The position numbers and the translations under genes were made by a program. Of a stretch of DNA of 6,470 nt, positions 1 through 6,470 are shown piece by piece; positions within the stretch are counted from its first letter, which is position 1, and every line of letters starts with the position of its first letter. The stretch comes from Pseudomonadota bacterium. Its GTDB lineage: Bacteria; Pseudomonadota; Alphaproteobacteria; Rhizobiales; Rhizobiaceae. Below the pieces are notes generated by a model that searched no databases, was not told where the DNA came from, and was given only the letters and a program-made list of their open reading frames with translations. The stretch covers positions 1-6,470 of the forward strand of contig JAEZXF010000449.1 in NCBI GenBank assembly GCA_023419995.1. The letters run 5' to 3'.

Positions 1-104
1 GCCACGGAGGAATCGCATCATTGTGATTCTCGATCTTTTCCGTTATGGGACCGCTCAACCACCTTTCACTGCGCCACGAGGCGCCAACAATGAGACAATA
101 AGAA
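1..104 (+). promoter_or_regulatory. Leader and possible promoter region of the pur operon
   Basis: This non-coding stretch is visibly less GC-rich than the genes after it. A possible sigma-70-like pair is TTGTGA at 21-26 and TATGGG at 44-49, 17 bases apart; the second element fits poorly, so this is weak. A short hairpin follows: GCGCC (71-75), loop ACGA, GGCGC (80-84). A four-codon mini-ORF ATG-AGA-CAA-TAA lies at 90-101, in frame with purC and ending three bases before its ATG. No strong Shine-Dalgarno sequence precedes purC; only a GAG at 92-94 stands near the right distance. I see no end of an upstream gene and no known purine riboswitch pattern. Confidence 0.35.
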
Positions 105-896
105 ATGAACCGTCGCCGCCGTATATACGAAGGCAAGGCCAAGATTCTGTACGAGGGTCCCGAGCCCGGCACCCTGATCCAGTTCTTCAAGGACGACGCC
201 ACTGCCTTCAACAAGAAGAAGCACGACGTCATCGACGGCAAGGGCGTGCTCAACAACCGTATCTCCGAGCACATCTTCACCCACCTGAACCGCATCGGCG
301 TGCCGACGCACTTCATTCGCCGGCTGAACATGCGCGAGCAGCTGATCAAGGAAGTCGAGATCATCCCGCTCGAGGTCGTGGTGCGCAACGTCGCCGCCGG
401 CTCGCTGGCCAAGCGGCTGGGCATCGAGGAAGGCACCGTCCTGCCGCGCTCGATCATCGAGTTCTACTACAAGGCCGACGCGCTCGACGACCCGATGGTC
501 TCGGAAGAGCACATCACCGCCTTCGGCTGGGCGAGCCCGCAGGAAATCGACGACATCATGGCGCTCGCCATTCGCGTCAACGACTTCCTCACCGGCATGT
601 TCCTCGGCGTCGGCATCCAGCTCGTCGACTTCAAGGTCGAGTTCGGCCGCCTCTACGAGGGCGACATGATGCGCATCGTGCTTGCCGACGAGATCTCGCC
701 GGATTCGTGCCGGCTGTGGGACAACGCCACCAACGACAAGCTCGACAAGGACCGCTTCCGCCGCGACATGGGCGGGCTGGTCGAGGCCTATCAGGAAGTG
801 GCGCGCCGCCTCGGCATCATGAACGAGAACGAGCCGCCCCGCCCCTCCGGCCCGGTGCTCGTCTCCTCGAAGCCCGACAAGGGCAGCGTCCACTAA
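105..896 (+). CDS. purC: Phosphoribosylaminoimidazole-succinocarboxamide synthase (SAICAR synthetase)
   Basis: The cytoplasmic enzyme joins CAIR and aspartate with ATP to give SAICAR in de novo purine synthesis. The 263-residue product carries both family signatures: [15 protein letters not shown] at residues 86-100 and LVDFKVEFG at 173-181. The N-terminus ([14 protein letters not shown], 4-17) is the usual ATP-binding start of the family, and [12 protein letters not shown] (195-206) is the conserved C-terminal block. The ATG at 105 is preferred because an in-frame TAA lies at 99-101 and the protein begins exactly where rhizobial PurC proteins begin. The proline-rich C-terminal tail (about residues 241-263) seems a few residues longer than the roughly 254 I recall for relatives. 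It is the first gene of the cluster, 23 bases before purS. The identification is secure. Confidence 0.98.
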   Translation: MNRRRRIYEGKAKILYEGPEPGTLIQFFKDDATAFNKKKHDVIDGKGVLNNRISEHIFTHLNRIGVPTHFIRRLNMREQLIKEVEIIPLEVVVRNVAAGSLAKRLGIEEGTVLPRSIIEFYYKADALDDPMVSEEHITAFGWASPQEIDDIMALAIRVNDFLTGMFLGVGIQLVDFKVEFGRLYEGDMMRIVLADEISPDSCRLWDNATNDKLDKDRFRRDMGGLVEAYQEVARRLGIMNENEPPRPSGPVLVSSKPDKGSVH

Positions 897-907
897 CCAT
901 TGCCTGC

Positions 908-913
908 GGAGAG
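908..913 (+). promoter_or_regulatory. Ribosome binding site of purS that decides a GTG start
   Basis: GGAGAG lies six bases before the GTG at 920 and nine before a second in-frame GTG at 923. No in-frame ATG exists in this neighbourhood. Both spacings are workable. The first GTG gives an 80-residue protein starting M-V-K-A-R, matching the usual PurS length. Confidence 0.6.
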
Positions 914-919
914 ACTGAA

Positions 920-1162
920 GTGGTGAAAGCCCGTGTCACGGTGACCCTGAAGAACGGCGTCCTCGACCCGCAGGGCAAGGCGATCGAGGGCGCGCTCGGC
1001 GCGCTCGGCTTCTCCGGCGTCGGCGCGGTGCGCCAGGGCAAGGTCTTCGACCTCGAACTCGCCACCGCCGACAAGGCGAAAGCCGAGGAAGACCTGAAGG
1101 CAATGTGCGAGAAGCTGCTCGCGAACACGGTGATCGAGAACTATACTATCAGTGTAGGCTAA
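920..1162 (+). CDS. purS: Phosphoribosylformylglycinamidine synthase subunit PurS
   Basis: PurS is the small structural subunit of the three-part FGAM synthetase. As a dimer it bridges PurL (synthetase) and PurQ (glutaminase) and is thought to help ammonia pass between them. The 80-residue product reads [20 protein letters not shown] near its start, the family hallmark, followed by a [13 protein letters not shown] strand (residues 35-47) and the terminal [13 protein letters not shown] block (63-75). The length is typical. The start is GTG at 920 with GGAGAG upstream; GTG at 923 is an alternative that removes one residue. The reading frame stays open far upstream through purC, but that part is out-of-frame shadow. 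It lies 23 bases after purC and 14 bases before the coiled-coil gene. Identification is secure; the exact start is slightly uncertain. Confidence 0.96.
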   Translation: MVKARVTVTLKNGVLDPQGKAIEGALGALGFSGVGAVRQGKVFDLELATADKAKAEEDLKAMCEKLLANTVIENYTISVG

Positions 1163-1176
1163 AGCCGGAGGCGGCG

Positions 1177-1431
1177 ATGACGGAAGTCACCAACGAGCTG
1201 ATGTACGAGGTTCTCAAGAGCCTGCCTGCCGATGTCAGGCTGCTCAAGGACGGACAGCGCGAGATAAAGCAGGAGCTGACCTCCATTCGTGGACAGCTCA
1301 TTGCCGTGAATCAGGACATTCACAACATCTACGGCATCCTCGGTCGCCACGACGAACGCCTCGGCCGCATCGAGCAGCGGCTCGATCTGCGCGAGCTTGC
1401 CGAAGCCCAGAACCCCTACAGGCCAGAATGA
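1177..1431 (+). CDS. Small coiled-coil protein of unknown function between purS and purQ
   Basis: I do not recognise a function for this 84-residue product. It has no signal peptide, membrane segment or cysteine, so it should be cytoplasmic. Residues about 10-75 are rich in charged residues with hydrophobic positions spaced in a heptad-like way ([14 protein letters not shown], then [19 protein letters not shown], then [14 protein letters not shown]), suggesting one long helix or a helical hairpin that oligomerises. Similar short coiled-coil hypotheticals are common in alphaproteobacteria, from memory. The ATG at 1177 is chosen for its GGAGG at 1167-1171; the frame is open further upstream inside purS, but that is shadow. 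The stop overlaps the purQ start (ATGA, 1428-1431), so the two are probably translationally coupled. A role in FGAM synthetase assembly is possible only by position. Confidence 0.8.
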   Translation: MTEVTNELMYEVLKSLPADVRLLKDGQREIKQELTSIRGQLIAVNQDIHNIYGILGRHDERLGRIEQRLDLRELAEAQNPYRPE

Positions 1432-2096
1432 AATCCGCCGTCGTCCTTCTCCCCGGCCTCAACCGCGACCGCGACATGATCGCGGCCCTGACCAAGATCG
1501 GCGGCAAGGCCCCGCTGACCGTCTGGCAGACCGACACCGACATTCCCGATGTCGACCTGATCGTCATCCCCGGCGGCTTCAGCTTCGGCGACTACCTGCG
1601 CTGCGGCGCGATCGCGGCGCGGATGCCGGTGATGCGCGCGGTGGCCGAGAAGGCCGCCAGGGGCGTGCAGGTGATCGGCGTGTGCAACGGCTTCCAGATC
1701 CTGCTGGAAGCGGGCATGCTGCCGGGCGCGCTGATGCGCAACGCCTCGCTGCGCTTCGTCTGCCGCGAGGTGAAGCTCGAGGTCGCCAACGCCGACACCG
1801 CCTTCACGCGCAGCTATGCGAAGGGTCAGATCATCCGCTGCCCGGTCGCCCACCATGACGGCAACTATTTCGCCGATGCCGAGACGCTTCGGCGCATCGA
1901 AGGCGAAGGCCAGGTCGTGTTCCGCTACGCCGAGGGCACCAATCCCAACGGCTCGATCAACGACATCGCCGGCATCGTCAATGCCGAAGGAAACGTGCTC
2001 GGCCTGATGCCGCACCCCGAGAACCTGATCGAGGCCGCCCATGGCGGCACCGACGGGCGACCGCTGTTCGAAAGCGTGCTTGGAGCCTGCGCGTGA
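1428..2096 (+). CDS. purQ: Phosphoribosylformylglycinamidine synthase subunit PurQ (glutaminase)
   Basis: PurQ is the class I glutamine amidotransferase subunit that hydrolyses glutamine and supplies ammonia to PurL for making FGAM. The 222-residue protein shows the nucleophile Cys86 in GVCNGFQ (84-90), His196 and Glu198 in MPHPEN (194-199) completing the triad, and the [15 protein letters not shown] loop (49-63). Length is normal for the stand-alone subunit. Near the N-terminus, PGLNRDRD (9-16) replaces the PGSNCDRD of many bacterial PurQ proteins; I believe this is usual in rhizobia. The start is an ATG inside the ATGA overlap with the preceding gene. Its own Shine-Dalgarno is weak (AGG at 1420-1422), which fits coupling. 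Its stop in turn overlaps the GTG of the next gene. Confidence 0.97.
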   Translation: MKSAVVLLPGLNRDRDMIAALTKIGGKAPLTVWQTDTDIPDVDLIVIPGGFSFGDYLRCGAIAARMPVMRAVAEKAARGVQVIGVCNGFQILLEAGMLPGALMRNASLRFVCREVKLEVANADTAFTRSYAKGQIIRCPVAHHDGNYFADAETLRRIEGEGQVVFRYAEGTNPNGSINDIAGIVNAEGNVLGLMPHPENLIEAAHGGTDGRPLFESVLGACA

Positions 2097-2500
2097 GGGC
2101 GGCGGCCGGCGCGGGCCTGCTTTTCGCGCTCGCATCGCTCGCAGCGTGCCAGTCCTCCCCTTCCGGCCCCGCGCCGTCCGGCGGCGGCAAGAGCGCGGCG
2201 CTGCGCAACATGGAGCAGGTGGCGATCGCCGCGCACCGCTGCTGGTTCGCCAGCAACGACGCGGCGTTTCGCGCCTACAGCTTCGCCAACGAGCTGAACT
2301 CCTTCTCCGGCAGGCCGCGCTTCCTGCTGGTGCCGAAGGGCAATTTCGGCGGCCGCCCGCTCCTCGGGGTGCTGGCGGAGGGCGCGAGCGGCCGCGTCAC
2401 GGCCTTCGGGCCGCTGATGGACGGGGCCGAGGGCGGACGGATTTCCGCCGACATCAACCGCTGGGCGGCGGGCAATGCGAGCTGCGGCAGCGCGGCGTGA
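2093..2500 (+). CDS. Small predicted lipoprotein of unknown function between purQ and purL
   Basis: The 135-residue product begins with a short basic N-terminus, a hydrophobic stretch (residues 3-18) and a lipobox Leu16-Ala17-Ala18-Cys19, followed by Gln20. This predicts lipidation at Cys19 and, with no Asp at position +2, probable placement in the outer membrane. A Ser/Pro/Gly linker (20-33) precedes a small domain of about 100 residues with Cys50 and Cys131, which could form a disulfide in the periplasm; the motif HRCWFASND (48-56) stands out. I recognise no named domain. The start is GTG at 2093 with TGGAG at 2081-2085; it overlaps the purQ stop as GTGA. The intact signal and coupling argue for a real gene. 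A purine role is unlikely from location in the cell, so it is probably a passenger in the operon. Confidence 0.85.
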   Translation: MRAAAGAGLLFALASLAACQSSPSGPAPSGGGKSAALRNMEQVAIAAHRCWFASNDAAFRAYSFANELNSFSGRPRFLLVPKGNFGGRPLLGVLAEGASGRVTAFGPLMDGAEGGRISADINRWAAGNASCGSAA

Positions 2501-2516
2501 GCATGCGGACGACGAG

Positions 2517-4730
<2,214 letters not shown>

Positions 4731-4744
4731 AAGGGAAATCCGCC

Positions 4745-4978
4745 ATGGCCATGGACGCGCACGAGATCGAACGTCTTATCCGGCAAGGCATTCCCGATGC
4801 CGTGGTGACGATTCGCGATCTCGCCGGCGATGGCGACCACTACGCGGCCGAGGTGGTGGCCGAGAGCTTCCGCGGCAAGACGCGCGTGCAGCAGCACCAG
4901 ATGGTCTACGACGCGCTCAAGGGCAACATGGGCGGCGTGCTGCACGCGCTGGCGCTGCAGACCAGCGCGCCCGACTGA
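4745..4978 (+). CDS. bolA: BolA/IbaG-family protein, glutaredoxin partner
   Basis: BolA-family proteins bind monothiol glutaredoxins and share a [2Fe-2S] cluster, acting in iron-sulfur delivery or iron sensing in the cytoplasm. The 77-residue product has the compact family fold signature: VTIRDLAGDGDHYAAEVVAE (21-40) and then FRGKTRVQQHQMVYDAL (42-58). His51 is the invariant family histidine. His32 in the GDGDHY loop sits where the His-type (IbaG-like) members carry a metal ligand. The ATG at 4745 has AAGGGA at 4731-4736 eight bases upstream; an in-frame ATG at 4751 would shorten the protein by two residues. It lies 14 bases after purL, so it probably shares the pur transcript. A grxD gene two positions downstream supports the role. 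The family is certain; naming it bolA rather than ibaG is less so. Confidence 0.94.
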   Translation: MAMDAHEIERLIRQGIPDAVVTIRDLAGDGDHYAAEVVAESFRGKTRVQQHQMVYDALKGNMGGVLHALALQTSAPD

Positions 4979-5057
4979 CCGGCGCGCCGCGGCCCGCCCA
5001 CGTCCTGCCGCGCTCCGGCCGCCCGTTTCCGCACGCCTTCGCGTGGAGTCGTCACCC
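4979..5057 (+). promoter_or_regulatory. 79-base gap between bolA and the hydrolase-like gene
   Basis: The gap is very GC-rich and holds the palindrome GGCGCGCC at 4981-4988 and a small perfect hairpin, CACGC (5032-5036), loop CTTC, GCGTG (5041-5045). The second arm shares its last G with the GGAG ribosome binding site at 5045-5048, which is nine bases before the ATG at 5058. There is no T-run, so I see no intrinsic terminator, and no clear promoter. Confidence 0.3.
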
Positions 5058-6296
5058 ATGAGCCGGCAACCGAACGACGCGCCGCAGCCGCAGCCCGGTG
5101 AACCCGAGGCCATCGGCCGCCGGGTCACGGTCCTGTTTCCCGGCTTCGAGCCGCTCGACGCGGCCGCCCACCGCGCCCGCTTCGTGCGGACGGTAGACCA
5201 GGCGGCGAAGCTGTGGGGCTTCGAAGCCCGCTCCGGCGCTCTCGCGGACGCCGGCGGCCACCCGCATTTCGACGTCGCGGCCTCGGGGCCGGACTGGCGC
5301 ACCGACAGCCGGATCTTCGTCCTCGACCACTCCGACCTGATCGCGCGGATGCGCGCGGAGCCCGTCCTTCGGCAGATCCTGCACGGCTACCGGGCCTTCC
5401 TCGGGGTCGCCGCCGCGGGCGGGCTCGGCGGCTATTTCCGCTGGGCGTGGCGCTTCGGCCTCTTCTTCCTGTTCCCGTTCGTCCTGATGGCGCTCGCGCT
5501 GCTTCTTGCGGCGATCGTCGCCCTCGTCCCGTGGCTCGCCGGCATCTCCCCGCTGCATTTCCTGTGGTCGGTCCCCGCCGGCGCGCTGTTCTTCCTGAAG
5601 GGGTTCCTGCCCTGGTCGGACCGGCTCCACACGCTGCACCTCTTCGCCGACTGGCGGCTCGCGCTGGCGCTGGCGCGGCTCGACGACGAGGCGGCGACCG
5701 CGCGCCTCGCGGAATGCGAGGAAAACCTGCGCGCCGCGCTCGGCGAGCCCGCCGACGAATACCTGATCGCCTCGCACAGCATGGGCACCAACCTCGCCGT
5801 CCATGCGCTCGGCGCGCTGCTCGCCCGCGAGCCGGAGCTGCTCGCCGGCAAGCGCGTGGTCTTCGCCACCTTCGGCGGGGCGGTGCTGCAATGCGCGCTG
5901 CTGCGGCCGGCGGCAGCGCTGCGCGAGCGGGCCGGCAGGATCCTGCGCGCGCCGCAGGTCGTGTGGTACGAGGTGCAGTCGCTGACCGACCCTGTCCATT
6001 TCTACAAGGCGCCCGTCGCCACCGCGCTCGGGTTCCCGGACGCGCCCGCCCCGGCGATGCTGTTCTTCCGCGTCAAGCGGGTGCTGACCGGCGAGCACTA
6101 CAGGCGGATCAGGCGCGACTTCCTGCGCGTCCACCGGCAGTACGTGCTGGGCACGGACATGCGCGGGCCCTACGATTTCGGCCTGCTGGTCGCCGGCCCC
6201 CTGCCCGCGGCGTCCTTCGCCGGCTACGGCCACCACCGGCTGCCGCCGATCGGGCCGGACGGCGCGATCGGTTCCGCCGGCAGCACGCCAACTTGA
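5058..6296 (+). CDS. Membrane-anchored alpha/beta-hydrolase-like protein
   Basis: The 412-residue product is not one I can name. After a disordered Pro/Gln-rich N-terminus (1-19), a beta strand runs into RRVTVLFPGFEPL (21-33), as in hydrolases. Two strongly hydrophobic segments at about 133-159 and 163-185 predict a membrane hairpin in the inner membrane. The likely nucleophile elbow is SHSMG (239-243, Ser241), a variant of GxSxG with Ser in the first position, preceded by DEYLIA and followed by a helix (TNLAVHALGALL). TFGGAVLQ (271-278) and SLTDPVHFYK (309-318) resemble the later strands of lipases; Asp311 could be the acid, and His314, His347 or His391/392 the base. The start is ATG 5058 with GGAG upstream; GTG 5043 is an alternative. 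It separates bolA from grxD. Hydrolase activity and substrate are inference. Confidence 0.85.
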   Translation: MSRQPNDAPQPQPGEPEAIGRRVTVLFPGFEPLDAAAHRARFVRTVDQAAKLWGFEARSGALADAGGHPHFDVAASGPDWRTDSRIFVLDHSDLIARMRAEPVLRQILHGYRAFLGVAAAGGLGGYFRWAWRFGLFFLFPFVLMALALLLAAIVALVPWLAGISPLHFLWSVPAGALFFLKGFLPWSDRLHTLHLFADWRLALALARLDDEAATARLAECEENLRAALGEPADEYLIASHSMGTNLAVHALGALLAREPELLAGKRVVFATFGGAVLQCALLRPAAALRERAGRILRAPQVVWYEVQSLTDPVHFYKAPVATALGFPDAPAPAMLFFRVKRVLTGEHYRRIRRDFLRVHRQYVLGTDMRGPYDFGLLVAGPLPAASFAGYGHHRLPPIGPDGAIGSAGSTPT

Positions 6297-6392
6297 ACGC
6301 CGGGACGATTGCGCGCCGCAACATTCTACCATAGATAGAGCCGAGCCAAACATTTCGTCGGGCCTTGCACCCGGCGCGAAAGGACAAGCCAG
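6297..6392 (+). promoter_or_regulatory. Possible promoter, dyad and leader hairpin before grxD
   Basis: This 96-base gap contains an AT-richer patch around 6323-6337. A weak promoter candidate is TTGCGC (6309-6314) with TAGATA (6332-6337), 17 bases apart. A perfect dyad TTGCG-CGC-CGCAA (6309-6321) overlaps the -35 candidate and could be an operator. Further down, CGTCGGG (6356-6362) can pair with CCCGGCG (6370-6376), one G-T wobble, around a seven-base loop. The hairpin ends two bases before the AAAGGA ribosome binding site at 6379-6384. No T-run follows either structure, so neither looks like an intrinsic terminator. Confidence 0.35.
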
Positions 6393-6470
6393 ATGAGCGA
6401 TATCGCCGGTTTCATCGACAACGAGGTCAAGGGCAACGACGTGGTGCTGTTCATGAAGGGCACCCCGGGC
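6393..6470 (+). CDS. grxD: Monothiol glutaredoxin, Grx4 type (5' part only, cut by window end)
   Basis: Grx4-type monothiol glutaredoxins carry a glutathione-bound [2Fe-2S] cluster and work with BolA proteins in iron-sulfur transfer and iron regulation. Only the first 26 codons are present, in frame to the last base. They show the typical N-terminal helix (IAGFIDNEVKGNDVVLF, 4-20) and the strand-loop FMKGTPG (20-26) that in this family comes just before the CGFS active site, which would fall outside the window. The ATG at 6393 has a clear AAAGGA eight bases upstream (6379-6384). The bolA gene upstream supports the call. The family rests on a short but distinctive stretch; whether the gene is intact cannot be seen here. 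Confidence 0.9.
   Translation, partial: MSDIAGFIDNEVKGNDVVLFMKGTPG

Noticed and set aside
1..104. Purine riboswitch or PurR operator in front of purC
   Set aside because: The leader is short, shows only a five-base-pair hairpin, and I see no recognisable aptamer core or PurR-type palindrome.
66..893. 275-codon minus-strand open frame opposite purC
   Set aside because: Antisense shadow caused by high GC at third codon positions; no domain and no ribosome site context.
23..1162. 379-codon plus-strand open frame from GTG 23 that runs through purC and ends as purS
   Set aside because: Upstream of 920 the frame reads out of phase through purC and gives an Arg/His/Pro-rich product. Only the last 80 codons, from GTG 920, are real (purS).
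1416..2135. 239-codon minus-strand open frame opposite purQ
   Set aside because: Shadow of purQ with no coherent protein features.
4830..5057. Upstream extension of the hydrolase-like frame into bolA
   Set aside because: It overlaps the certain bolA gene out of frame and reads as Arg/Thr/Ala-rich sequence; ATG 5058 has GGAG at a proper distance.
4979..5057. Intrinsic terminator after bolA
   Set aside because: Only short GC-rich hairpins are present and no T-run follows, so termination cannot be supported.
5052..6353. 433-codon minus-strand open frame opposite the hydrolase-like gene
   Set aside because: Low-complexity, Arg/Glu/Gln/Pro/Gly-rich product. The plus-strand frame has coherent membrane segments and a nucleophile elbow.

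Overview
The window is a compact, GC-rich (roughly two thirds G+C by eye), single-strand gene cluster. Gene content, order and protein sequences point to an alphaproteobacterium of the Hyphomicrobiales (Rhizobiales), most likely near Mesorhizobium/Phyllobacteriaceae. The family is a judgement from remembered homologues, not from a search.

Layout, all on the + strand: a 104-base, less GC-rich leader; purC (105-896); purS (920-1162, GTG start); a small coiled-coil protein of unknown function (1177-1431); purQ (1428-2096); a small predicted lipoprotein (2093-2500, GTG start); purL (2517-4730); a bolA-family gene (4745-4978); a membrane-anchored alpha/beta-hydrolase-like protein (5058-6296); and the first 26 codons of a monothiol glutaredoxin gene, grxD, cut by the window end (6393 onward). 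From purC to bolA the gaps are 23 bases or less and two junctions are 4-base start/stop overlaps, so this block reads as one operon. Gaps widen to 79 and 96 bases around the hydrolase gene. The last gap holds an AT-richer patch, a short dyad and a leader hairpin, so grxD may have its own promoter.

Functionally, purS, purQ and purL encode the three separate subunits of formylglycinamide ribonucleotide amidotransferase (step 4 of de novo purine synthesis). purC encodes SAICAR synthetase, a later step of the same pathway. BolA and the Grx4-type glutaredoxin are known partners in iron-sulfur cluster handling and iron sensing; here they are separated by the hydrolase-like gene. The purine and BolA/Grx genes are ordinary conserved genes. 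The unexplained parts are the three passenger genes (coiled-coil protein, lipoprotein, membrane hydrolase), two of which are translationally interlocked with purQ. I see no mobile element, CRISPR array, tRNA, rRNA or sign of recent transfer, and no convincing new multi-gene system.
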